Positions 33,089-44,165 of a stretch of 64,000 nucleotides of DNA are shown here, in pieces; the stretch's first letter is position 1, and the number at the start of each line of letters is the position of its first letter. Both the position numbers and the translations under genes were made by a program. The notes under the pieces were generated by a model, which was not told the origin of the DNA, did no database searches, and worked only from the letters and a program-made list of their open reading frames with translations. Source of the stretch: Imbricaverruca yamaguchii (Eukaryota > Arthropoda > Thecostraca > Neoverrucidae); contig JAOTOL010001317.1 of NCBI GenBank assembly GCA_034440575.1, positions 1 to 64,000 of the forward strand. The letters are read 5' to 3'.

Positions 33089-33893
33089 GACAGATGTACC
33101 TAAAGCAAATGTGCGTATGGCAGATGTACATACGCGAATGTACGTAAGCACAGATGTACGTATGGCAATTGTACGTAAGCGCAAATGTACGTCTGCGCAA
33201 ATGTACGTAAGCGCAAATGCACGTAAATGCAAATGTACTTAAGTGCAAAAGTACGTATGCGCAAATGTACGTATGTGCAAATGTGCGTATGCCCAAAAGT
33301 ACGTATGTGCAAATGTATGTAAGCGCAAATATACGCAAGCGCAAAAGTACGTATGCGCAAATGTACGTATGCACAAATGTATGTATGTGCAAATGTACGT
33401 ATGGCAATTGCACGTAAGTGCAGATGTACGTACGCCAAGTTTACTTAAACGCAAATTTACGTATGGCAATGCACATAAAAACAAATGTACGTATGGCATG
33501 TGCACCTCACCAAATGTGTTTAAACGTAAATGCACGTTTGCCTAATTATGCGTACATTGGCTGATACGTACATTTGCTCTTGTATTCTTTTACGCTTACG
33601 TACTATTGTGCTTAGGTATATTTGCGCTTACGTACTTTTGCGCTTACTTACACTTGCGTAAACGTACATTTCTGCACACGTACATTTGCGCTTATGTACA
33701 TTCAATCATGCATACTTTTGTGCTTACGTACATTTGCGTAAACGCACATTTGCGATACGTACATTTGCTCCTATGTGCATCGGCCATACGTACACCTGCG
33801 CTTACGTACAATTGCCATGCGCACATCTGCGGTTACGTACATTTGCATACGTACATCTGTCATATGCACATTTGTCTTTACGTACATTTGTCC
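33089..33893. repeat. Large foldback made of a 16-bp repeat in opposite orientations
   Basis: Left of about 33545 the unit reads TACGTATGCGCAAATG; right of it the reverse complement, CATTTGCGCATACGTA, repeats. The outer ends align end to end over about 110 bp (left AAAGCAAATGTGCGTATGGC; right end reversed AAAGACAAATGTGCATATGA, both later reaching GGCAATTGTACGTAAGCGCA), so this is an inverted repeat and not two unrelated arrays. Left arm about 455 bp, right arm about 350 bp. No open frame of note and no clear flanking duplication. Confidence 0.88.
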
Positions 33894-34665
33894 CAGAATC
33901 TCGGCGGACGGCTTGATCCGCGTCGCCACGCGCGTCCAACCCGGCTCCAGCCACGTGCCCGCCGCGTCGGCGCGTGGCCGTCAGGCACGTGTGCCGACCG
34001 GTGGCGCACGTGCCGTGAATGCCAGGCGTCGGATCGCGTCTGCCGGACCACGGCCGATCGGCTCGGGGAACGATCGAGCGCCTCCGAGTCAGTTGCGCCA
34101 ACAATTTACTTGTGGCCGACAATTGTTTCGGCGCCATTGAACGAATCGCGGCCGAGTGCGCCGCCGCCGGCGCTGCGGAAGTCGGCCGCGCTAGGCACGC
34201 GGCAACACAAACACGGCACGCCGGCGGCCTGTCACGGGCCGACACAGCCACAACATGCCCTACACAAGCGCCGACTCTGTGTCGGCGACGCGATTGTTTG
34301 ATCACACAACAGCGGCTGGCTGTAACGGCGGTGCGCTGGCGGCCGGCGCCACTTAGCCGGCGGATCCGCCTCCCCCCCCCCCCCTCCCCCCCGGCCGACT
34401 CCTGCCGTGGCGTGTGGCGGCAGAGCCGACGACCTGCTACACTGGGCCGTCCGGAAACGGTTCACCGTGGTGCTGGCGCTGCTGTGATGTGAGGCAGGTC
34501 GGCGCCGTCGTCTGGCTGCTGAACGTTCGTCGGAGCACTCCTGACCAACCGGCGCACTACGAGCACTACGGCGGGCCATCAGCCATTGTCTGGCTGCTGA
34601 ACGTTCGTCGGAACACTCCTGACCAGCCGCGGTCGACGACGGCGCGCTGCCAAGCTCTTTTGGGA
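33894..34665. other. GC island with a short direct repeat
   Basis: CpG-rich. TCTGGCTGCTGAACGTTCGT is present twice (near 34511 and 34590), a direct duplication of about 79 bp spacing. A C-run lies near 34372-34390. Long frames on both strands are compositional. Confidence 0.45.
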
Positions 34666-35059
34666 GGGGCCAAGCGGAATTCTCGATATTCTTCGCTAGG
34701 ATTTTCGAATGCCAGTTAGATCTAGTGTATGTGCATGATTAAGCTAAGTAATTTATTGTTCTTGCTAAATTAATTATGCCTCAAACGTAACGTTCTCAGG
34801 CTTCCAAACTTACGCACATCGAAATATCGCATCTAATAATGAGGCTGAACGCAAAGACATTCTCAATCGATAGAGATGCTTCAATATTAACCGGAAATTC
34901 AGAATCAAATGTGCCCAATTTTTGCAGCAAAGACAAGATCTGGTCCAAGGGACACTAGGATGATCGCCACTCTTTTAGCCACCCGGAAAAGGCGTAGAAT
35001 ATGTCTCGATTGAGTCTACGAGGATGTCTCCCCATGTACGCTATATACATGGACGCATA
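34666..35059. other. Single-copy AT-rich spacer
   Basis: Nothing recognised. Confidence 0.4.
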
Positions 35060-35116
35060 CACTCACATACACTCACACACACACACATATATGTATATGT
35101 ATGTATATATATGCAT

Positions 35117-35199
<83 letters not shown>

Positions 35200-35219
35200 T
35201 GTGTGTGTGTGTGTGTGCA
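35060..35219. repeat. (CA)n-(AT)n-(GT)n compound microsatellite
   Basis: CACACA, then about 60 bp of AT, then about 50 bp of GT with single interruptions. The CA and GT flanks are mutually complementary around the AT core. Confidence 0.97.
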
Positions 35220-35539
35220 TATGACGTTGGGCGGGATAAAATACGCGACAAAAATTAACATACACACACTTATCTCGAACTACCACTAATCCCGCTATAA
35301 GACTGTAACATTCCTTTGAATATTCGCAAAACTGCTGGCTTCCACAATCTCTAACGACATACCACATAAGCGGACACGGCTGCGATGCTCCCCGTACTTC
35401 GCTATCAAAGGTCTACATCAACTAGAAGCAGAAGACGACGAATAATCGGCGTATCCAGGGCGTGATTGTGGAGGCAGAGGGGGGTGCAAATTGGAGCTTA
35501 CCCCAATGAATTGGGCCACAACAAATCGTCAAAGCTCAC
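35220..35539. other. Single-copy spacer
   Basis: Nothing recognised. Confidence 0.4.
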
Positions 35540-36390
35540 TACAATCAACCTTGGGCAGCCAAAAGTTCGCGTCATAAGTTCCAAAAGAGCGGTGCCCAGA
35601 AAACAAAAAGTTATCGCGTCGTGGCCCGAAAATTAGCGCTGGACCCCTGATGATCGCGCTTGGGCTCGAAAGTTGCCGTTATGGCCTCAAAAAAATTCCG
35701 CCGGTAGCCAAAACTATATACAGCGGAGCTCCGAAAGGTCGTGCTGTGGCCCGAAAAACGGCGCCTGGGCCCCAAGCATTGCGGTGGTGGCACCACAATT
35801 GGCGTCGGGGCCCCCAAAATCGATTCGTGGTACGAAATATATACAATGAGTACATGAAAACTCCTGCCGTGCGCAAAAAGAAACGTGCCGGGGACAGGAA
35901 ATGTCGCACTGGTAGCCACAAAATTGCAGGTAAGGTCACACAATTCGCGTTAGGAGTAATGCAAATTAGCGTCATGTGTCTCAAATAAGCACACTGAAAG
36001 CTCCGAAACTCACTGAGGCCCTCAAATCACATCGAAGCTACAAAGACGGCCCGAGGGCTTGAGAAACAGGCCGAGGTGCACAGACGTGACGTGATCCAGG
36101 TGGTGTATCGAGGCTAGGTGGTGGTGTACCGAGGCAAGGGGTGGTGGACCCATGCTAGGTGGTGGGTCCGAGAGTATTACACTGGAGCTGGGACAATTTG
36201 TGTTGAACTCCGAAGGGTGACACCGAAAGCCCAAAATTCCCACGGAGACCAGAAAAATATAATCATGGGCCTCGACAAAAATATGCCATGACACCTATAA
36301 ATCAACCCAGTCTCGGCAAATCTCCCTGGAGCCTCCAAAATTGCCCTAAAGGCCCCAAAAAATCCCGAAGGACCCGATGGAAACGAGCGG
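35540..36390. repeat. Degenerate ~28-30 bp repeat (GGCCCCAAAATTGGCG)
   Basis: GTGGCCCGAAAAACGGCG, GGGGCCCCCAAAATCG, TGGCACCACAATTGGCG and similar words recur every 28-30 bp, heavily diverged. A decayed minisatellite; the GGTGGTG part at 36095-36170 may be a separate small repeat. Confidence 0.6.
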
Positions 36391-37624
36391 GTAAAAAACG
36401 CGCCGTGGCTTTTTTGTATCTCTGCTCACTTGTGGTGTTCATGCTTTCCAACGGCGATACCAGAAAACCCTTTGAACATGGTGAGGGTTGGGGATGAAAT
36501 CAGGCGGCCTAAAATGGGGGTAGGTAAACCGACTCCAAATCCGCTTTTCACCCTTCCCTGACGCAATTTTCTGGCATGCTACTGCGAATGAACGTGGACG
36601 AAGATTAAAGCATCGACTTAATCACTTGCCGTGTCATTTGGACTACTCTGGGATTTCTTACGGCGGGCATATCACAAATCGCGATGCAGCTCGATGAGAA
36701 GCATTAAAGGGTGTGGCAAGCCAACTGGTAACCGGGGCAATCTTTAGATTATCCACTGAAAAAGAGCTAGACTAGACTTGGTATTAGACTTATTAATCCT
36801 GTAGTGCATTTAGGAGCTGATGCTTAACCGCAATATAAATAATGTTCAACACGATCTGCCAGATTGCATTCACGTATCACACAGGTAAAAATGACTCCGA
36901 AGAATCTCTAGGTCACCGAGCCCTACCTCTGAAGCGCCGCAACATCGAGTAGATTACTCCATGAAAATGCTGTCTGAGCACGCAACTTACACAAAAATAG
37001 GCGGTTCTCAAACCCGCCAGAGTCGCTACCGAGTCATAGCGAGTTTTATAACACCATACAAATACCAGTAAAAGGGTTTGTACGGAGTCAGCAGTTGCCA
37101 CGGCACCTTGCGCACGTCCTTTATTCATGTTTGTTGTTGGATTCAGGTCACTGAGAGTTACGGCAGTGTTGGTGTCATGTTGCATCAGCTGGCGGAAGAG
37201 TTTTCAAGGTGCTATGAGACACTCGCCATGCAGCCATGTTTTCTTCAACGACCGGGTGTGCAAACGAATTCCCTAGATGTGAACAAGTTTCGACAAGGGG
37301 ACTGAGCAGGTAAGTAGGCAAAGGCTACATGCTTATGTGAATGGCATATGATTCTACCGTGATGTGCTTACATCAGCAGAAGTAACACAGTTCATCCATG
37401 AGCTGAGAAACCCATCGGACGACAAAGGCGCAACAATGAGGTTTCGAGACGTCGGCCGTGGTCTGGGGCCTGATCCAGAAATTATCGGTGTCATTGCAGT
37501 TTAAGGTGTTTGCAAGATACATCTTACGCACGTTTAATCTCCGACAAGCAAACAGAAAAGTAAGCTGGGATGGGTTGGGTTATGTCGGGCTATGTCTTTG
37601 TAAAAACTTGGAAAACTTTGATAT
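36391..37624. other. Single-copy DNA, nothing recognised
   Basis: No open frame above 90 codons and no motif. Confidence 0.4.
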
Positions 37625-37705
37625 TTTAACCGTCCCTGGGCCGGGGATGGGGGGGGGGCTTGAGAGCCTCCCTCAGATTTTTCACAAATAGCGGCCGAAC
37701 GAGTA
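37625..37705 (+). mobile_element. Isolated left end of the TTAA element
   Basis: TTTTAACCGTCCCTGGGCCG, a G run, then CCTCCCTCAGATTTTTC and AGCGGCCGAACGA resemble the first ~75 bp of the copy at 46088 (TTAACCCGTCCCGTCTCGGG, CCCCCTCAGGCTTTTTGG, AGCGGACGACCG). The remainder does not continue, so this is a truncated copy just left of a full one. Confidence 0.55.
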
Positions 37706-37840
37706 GACGCAGATACACATACTTTTTAGTACCTTGTAAGCATCGCCAATCAGTAGCTACACCATATAGGCACCAAACACCAAACTACGAATATACTGGC
37801 CTTTCGCTGAGACGAATAAAAGTATATCCGGAAATGGCAA

Positions 37841-38640
37841 TTAATCCGCCCAGTCTCGGAGGGATCGTTATACGCCCCTCCACTAAGATTTTCCGCGGAT
37901 AGTGAAGAAACGGTGCGCGACAACACGATAAAATTTAGCATACCTCTTCCAACATCAATTTGAAATGTGTGAAAATTTTTAGGTCAAGTCATCTGTGGCC
38001 ACCGAGTAATTCAAGGTCGAGTAAGGTCACCTCGAACAAAGCTCAACCGGTCATCACGCTTTAACAGAAAATATTTTTTTAAATGAAACTGAGCGTTTGC
38101 TTATCTTTAAGAATGCAACAAATCGCACCAGATTAATTTCGTTTTTGTTTTCGATGGCTTACTTGTTTTGCGTATTTGCCCATACAGGCTAAATTGAAGA
38201 TTCTAGATAAAGTAAGCACTTTTCATGAGGGAAAGGTGATCTAAAGCAACATCTCCCGTTGCGATCTACCCACTAGAAAAATGAAAATTCAAGGAAATGG
38301 AAAACTCACAGTTTTCAATATGTCCAAATATTAATATGTTGATTTCTGGGTGGGCAACCATTCTGGAGCATTGATTGATTTCCCCTTCACTTTCTGATCA
38401 CAAATAATTCATATTTTAAAATCAGTCCTAAAATAAACTCCCAGGAGCCCAGAACATGGCGTCAGTCGTGATCCCATAAACTCCCTAGTTGCGTCACTTT
38501 TTGATGGGAGACAAGTTTGTGAGTGATTCCGGGTCCTATTCGTCGACCGCTTTCTGATAACACCACCCGTTTTCGCGCAAAGCTTAGTTTGGGAAATTAA
38601 AGGGGGCATATAATGACCCCCTCCCCCGCGAGACGGGTGT
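37841..38640 (+). mobile_element. Non-autonomous TTAA element, copy A (~800 bp)
   Basis: It aligns over its whole length with 46088-46906: shared blocks include TTTAGCATACC..CAACATCAATTTGA, TTAGGTCAAGTCATCTGTGG, AGTAAGGTCACCT, GAGCGTTTGCTTATC, GCGTATTTGCC, AATAAACTC and AGCTTAGTTTGG. It starts TTAATCCGCCCAGTCTCGGA and ends CGCGAGACGGGT; the right TTAA is lost. No coding capacity. Together with copy B it defines a small dispersed family. Confidence 0.8.
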
Positions 38641-40100
38641 GAGGATCTGACAGATCGACAGCAACAGCGGCAGCAAGACAGCAAGACAGCAAGGCCGGAT
38701 TAGGGTAAAGTTTACTGACCTGTGGTCAGGTCAATTTCCTTGCATTTTACCGTATTTAGTGGGGTAGGTTCAATTTGGTGAAAATTTGTCACACCAAAAA
38801 TAATGAAGACAAATTCATAAATATTCCGTGCTCACTTATGTGTCGAAGGTCAATGACATACGGTCCGGCTCTGGACAGGTCAGGCATTCTGGATTCACTT
38901 CGGTGTCAAAGGCCAATGATATTAGCTTAGGTTACATATAATGTATATTCTACACAATATCATCATATACAGAATGTTGCTGTTCCTCGCCGAGTGATAT
39001 CTGAATCAGGTTTCAGCGCCTCCTGAGTCATGGGACATGACATTGGGTGACAATCGAATGCTCTCAGATGACTTGACCTCGTGCGAGCTGACCTGATTTG
39101 ACTTCTTCTTTAGAATTGCTTCCAAATCAGTGCACACTTAGGCGAAGGCTGAATAGATCGGGTCATCAGTCTGTGTATTGTCCCGGTGTGCCATGAGGTC
39201 AGACTGCGAGGTCAGAAGCTGAACAGTTCGCAAACATGTCTCAATATCACATCAGTTCTTCATGGAACACAATCTTACACTTCAAGCATGATGTGTCGGA
39301 CGTGTTGAAGCTTGAACTTACTTTACACAACTATATGGTTTGTTCTGACCTGACATTATAATTTTCTGATGTAAGGACATTATACTTTTCTGGTTTTGTT
39401 GGAAGGATAAAAGACATACCTGGAGTCAGATTTTCCAGGTCATTCTCCAAATCAAAGGTCGTGTAACTAGATTGACCTATTATGACTTTTAACGGGATCA
39501 TTATAAACGTAAATCGAGAAATAGAACGTGATGTAGGCTTGCCAATTACATTTTGTCCTATGTCTTTTACATGTCTTTTTCCTATGTCTTTTACATGCAG
39601 AGTTTGGAATCTGGTTCTCAAGCCCGATCCTGACCCAACCTGACATATCCAGTCTCGACTTTTTTTTTGCTACGATCAGTATAAGTGCACTCGTGTATGT
39701 TCATTCTTGAAAAATGATGTCGAAAGCATACGAGTACTGTCCTTTTAAAATAATTTCCAATGACATAAGTCAGGACTCTTATTCTGATCTAATACGGCAT
39801 CTGGTAACCTCATTATCAGTCAAAATACAAATATAATGTATGTTGCGGGCTCTGGTGAGAACTTTTAAACGGTGTTCTACATGTGCATCCTAGCATACGT
39901 AGATCAGAAGTTAGGGGGGGCTTTCAAGAGCCCCCCAGACGGGCCAGGTCAGGTGGATGTGCCGGGTGGCCCGGTGAAGGTCAAGTGCTGAAGAAGGAAA
40001 TGAGACTGGGTTCAGGTTTTTAAAGTACTGAACTTTTCCAATTTTGTGTTCATAATTTCGCTTTATTTTATTTGTGTCTGAAAAATGTCAGCATAGGCCA
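38641..40100. other. Single-copy AT-leaning DNA; possible element end near 39915
   Basis: GGGGGGGCTTTCAAGAGCCC and CAGACGGG near 39915-39945 resemble the right end of the TTAA element. Otherwise nothing is recognised. Confidence 0.4.
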
Positions 40101-40119
40101 GGTTAGGTTAGGTTAGGTT
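40101..40119 (+). repeat. Short interstitial (TTAGG)n
   Basis: GGTTAGGTTAGGTTAGGTT holds about 3.6 units of the arthropod telomere repeat. It is short enough to have arisen by chance or slippage and is far from a chromosome end as far as the window shows. Confidence 0.5.
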
Positions 40120-42309
40120 TGATACATCGAACATTATTCTTCATTATATATTTCTCAACTAAAAACTTTTTTGGGATGATTTTGTAACTAACTGAACAAA
40201 GCAAGCATTTCCGATGCTAATGGACGGCCAAATTGTCTTAATAACGTTCATAAACATGGTCATGGAACATTTTGTTTCCAATCTTATTAGCACTCTAAAA
40301 TGCAGGTTTACTGAATTTTCATAGGGAGAGAGCAGATTGCCTTGGAGTGACACCATCGGCTGACAAAGATGCATTGATTGAGTGGAGGGGAGGGGGGCTA
40401 GCACTCGAACTTCGTCTGAAGAGAAGCCTTTTGCCCTGAAAAAGGCTTTGGCTTGAGCGTGGATGGATGGTGGAGCGCATTCAATCCTTATTTAACGGGC
40501 GCCTTTCCCGACCGAAGGGACGAAGCATTTGTATACATGCCCCTTATGCTTCCTTTATTCTCTTCTGACTGTGATGGTTCTTGCCATGTGTGTACTTTCT
40601 GAGAGCTTGGATCTTGCATAATTCTTTGTTCGACTGAAGTAATAAGCCGGTAGGTTCTTGAATAACGTGCAATACTTGAAATTCCTCAATATCGAAGCAT
40701 AATACAATGCTCTCTTCAACTTTCTCGCGAATGAAACAGTCCAGGGAGATTGTACAATCAGGCCAAGACCAAAGCAAAACAGCCAACGTAATTCAGGCAA
40801 AGCATACAACAATTAACTTCTTAAAAACCAAATGTCTTAAATCCATGTTCATCAAGTTTGAGCATTGGCCAAACTAATGAATCAAAAACCAGGGTTCGAT
40901 AGTATATTTGCATCTCAAAGACTATTTGCAAAACTGATTCTCCAATTATGCCTGTCTTCTTGGCGGTGAGGGGTCACCGGTTTGAATCTTGGCCACTGTC
41001 ACTATCTGTTAGACTACTTCACTGGACTTCACAGTATTTATTACGATCGGCGTAGGCGGTTCCTATCTACAGCCATCACTTTTTGGACTTCGAAATCCGA
41101 TCTTGCAACATGCCAGAAATGCAAACTGTATGATGGCCCACGAGACCTACATGCTTGATAAATATAAAAAGACGAAACCGCATGCAAGCTGGGAGAAACA
41201 TTTCAACTGAAAATACAGGTACACAAGCAGGGCTGTTTGGACATAAGACATGATGCGTCGTGATAACATTAATCATGAAAACAAACCAAAGATAATCTGT
41301 AAAGCAGCTATAGATACACCCAGCTGATTGCTTCTACATACTAGGTGCGCCAACACATGGTAAGAAAAATAAAGGCTTCCGAAACGAATTTGAAATTTTC
41401 TGGCCTAAGGCTAGGAACCCCATTAGGGCAATCACAAAAGGGCCCTTCACTGGCTGTTCAAGGGGTAAAATATGCAAAGTCCATATCTTTGTCTCTCTAT
41501 TTGTCTCTGTTTCTGTAGTCTGTGTCTTCTCACTTTATCTTTATTTTACGCCTCCTCTTTCACTTTCTCCCTCTCCTCTATTTTCCCTGGCGCCACGAAG
41601 ACTCTGTCGTAGCTCTTCGATGAAGGCAATACAGTACTCGTGAGTTGCCACTCACCGCGAGCATGCATATTGAGCCAGCCTCCGGCACTGATCATTGTCG
41701 AGGATCAGGAGATCGCCACCTGTGACGACGAGCAGACCCTTCTACTCTGGGCAGATTCACTTTTCGTGTTTTATAAGAGGTAAGGCCCGTGGCGAGCTGT
41801 CGGGATGTTCTAGGCGAAGTTCGTTTTGGACATCGACGACTCTAAGTATCAATTACGTCAGTTGTCTACCTGATGTCCAAAACTGCACCCGATGCGCATA
41901 ATTCGTACTTCATGCTTACATCTGCGTACTTCATGCTTACATCTGTGTGCTTGATTGCGTTTGTTTCCTCAAATACAACTAGTCGAGTGAATTTGTGATA
42001 TGTTATAGGGAGCGCTGTGCTGTATGCTCCACGTCGGATCAGTGTAGTGCACCGGCAAGTGCGAGGCGAGTCATGGACGAGTGTCAATGGGGTTAGAGAG
42101 GCCTCCTTGAAGCACAACTGGCGCGTTGGAGGCCCGTTACGGACGAGTTCCATCGGCGTAAGAAATGATTACTGAAGATAATATTGGTGTCCATCGATAA
42201 CATCTATTACATGCGTTTCTTACATGTACTTGATCGAGGAAACCATGATCTGAAAAAAGTTCCTCTAGGCGTATATTGTTCCGTGGTTCAATATCTCATT
42301 TGGCCACTT
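40120..42309. other. Single-copy DNA, nothing recognised
   Basis: No gene supported. ATCTGCGTACTTCATGCTTAC is nearly repeated in tandem near 41906-41945. GGGCGCCTTTCCCGACCGAAG near 40498 resembles GGGCGCCCTTTCCCGGCTGGAG near 60798 and may mark an unrecognised dispersed repeat. Confidence 0.4.
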
Positions 42310-42860
42310 TCGCCTGCCAAGTCCGGCCGTTTCGCCCGGCCATCCAACACCAATCACGGCCTCATTTCTGAGGCGTCCGTAATTGGCGAAATTAACGAAC
42401 GGGCCTATCAGCGAACTAAGTCATGTTCGCTCGCACTAAACGCCAGCCGGAGGGCACATAACTCGCCCAGATCCCGATCGGCCCGTCCGCCCGCCGCGGG
42501 CGTCGCCGTCGGCGCCCAGACATACCAAAAACGGCGGCGGCGCGGCGCGCCGAGCCTCGCCGTCGCGTCGGCCGACCGCCCACGCGCCCCTGCTCGCCTG
42601 ATTTACGGCCCGCCACCTGCCGGTCCCCTCGCGCACCTCTGCCCGGCCGAGACTTGAGATGCACGTCATGCTCTGTGGCGGGCAGGCGCCGGCGATATTT
42701 TGTCGGCAGGACGCTCCCGGCAACAGCCGTCTCGGCCAGGCCGGCCGGCGGCGGCGCAGTCAGATCGCGCCGCTGATCTCGCCACCAGACGGCTGATTTA
42801 TCAATTTGCACGGAGCCGTCGCTATCAGCCACTCACGCACGGCTGCCGCATTGTGCTGCG
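42310..42860. other. GC island
   Basis: CpG-rich. Frames of 138-157 codons on both strands are arginine/proline-rich from composition and have no domain. Confidence 0.4.
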
Positions 42861-43054
42861 CTTCATGCCGGCTGATTTATCGCCGTCTCCGGTGTATATG
42901 GGGGCGCAATAAAGCTCAGGCAATGGCCAATTTGGTGCAGCAAAGGCGCACTATGGTACGTGGTGAATAAACAGATGGAAAGCAGGCACTTCATGCCAAG
43001 GGCCTCAATTGCATTTCAATTATGATTAGTGTGAGGATATGCATACATGTGTTA

Positions 43055-43231
<177 letters not shown>

Positions 43232-43879
43232 CATCTATTCACCTTTGACCAGGTTCGGGTTTCCGTGTTCCAAGTGACCCTGACGGTGTGAGTAAGAGGT
43301 GACAATTCATATTATTCCTTTAGGGTATTTTAATATTATTTTGAACACAGGTACTGATGGCTGGGGATACACGTGACTTTGTTGGAGAACGGAGCATCAT
43401 TTTGTGTTAATTCACACCGTCACAACTTTATGTTTTAATAAATGAAATGTAGTTATATTTTCCGTCAATATTCAGCAGAATGTGATAAACTATAAGATCG
43501 GATATGGCTGCCTATGGAGGAATTGATCGAGTAACTCCGCCAAGGAATACCGCTTGTGGGAATATTAAGAGCTTGGGAGCATTCTTTACATGTGATACGC
43601 ACTTCATAAAAAGTTGGCTTTGTAAAATTGGATACAAGTCTCATGAAGTTCAGCCCATAATTGCACCGTGAACAGCAAAGTTCAACATATTGTGGGACAT
43701 TGTCGCTGGTGGCACTAGCAAATTGTGGTCCTCATAAAATTGCAGGCGATACCACAGAAAGGCTTCATGTGTGAGTACTCACCTCACACTAACACCACGG
43801 CACAGCTTCACGTGTGAGTACTCACCGATCACGCATCCTTCGGTGTGTGAGCGTGCCCAGCCGGCGCAGCAGGTGTACA
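43232..43879. other. Single-copy spacer
   Basis: TTCATGTGTGAGTACTCACC and TTCACGTGTGAGTACTCACC stand about 43 bp apart (near 43769 and 43809), a short tandem duplication. Nothing else recognised. Confidence 0.5.
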
Positions 43880-43904
43880 GGGTGCGGTGACGCGGCCGGA
43901 ACAT

Positions 43905-44165
43905 CTTCCGGTACCGGAACACCCGCTGACCCCTGCAGGTCAAGGTCACCGTCACATCAGCGGCTAGTCATAGGTGGAGCCGTGTCTCCCCTCTTCCGGT
44001 ACCGGATTACCAGCTGACCCTTGCAGGTCCAGGTCACCGCCACACCATGGGTCATTCATAGGTGAAGCCGTGACTCTCCTCTTCCGGTACCGGAACATCC
44101 ACTGACCTCTGCAGGTCAAGGTCACCATCACATCGGCGGCCAGTACCTGTGTGGAGCCGTGACTC
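43905..44165. repeat. ~78-88 bp tandem repeat with palindrome and TCAAGGTCA
   Basis: Three to four units, with CTTCCGGTACCGGA starting at 43915, 43993 and 44081. Each holds the palindrome TTCCGGTACCGGAA (the middle unit differs at the last base), the word AGGTCAAGGTCACC (middle unit AGGTCCAGGTCACC), and GGTGGAGCCGTG. TCAAGGTCA is the extended half-site bound by FTZ-F1/ERR-type nuclear receptors; whether it acts here is unknown. Confidence 0.88.
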
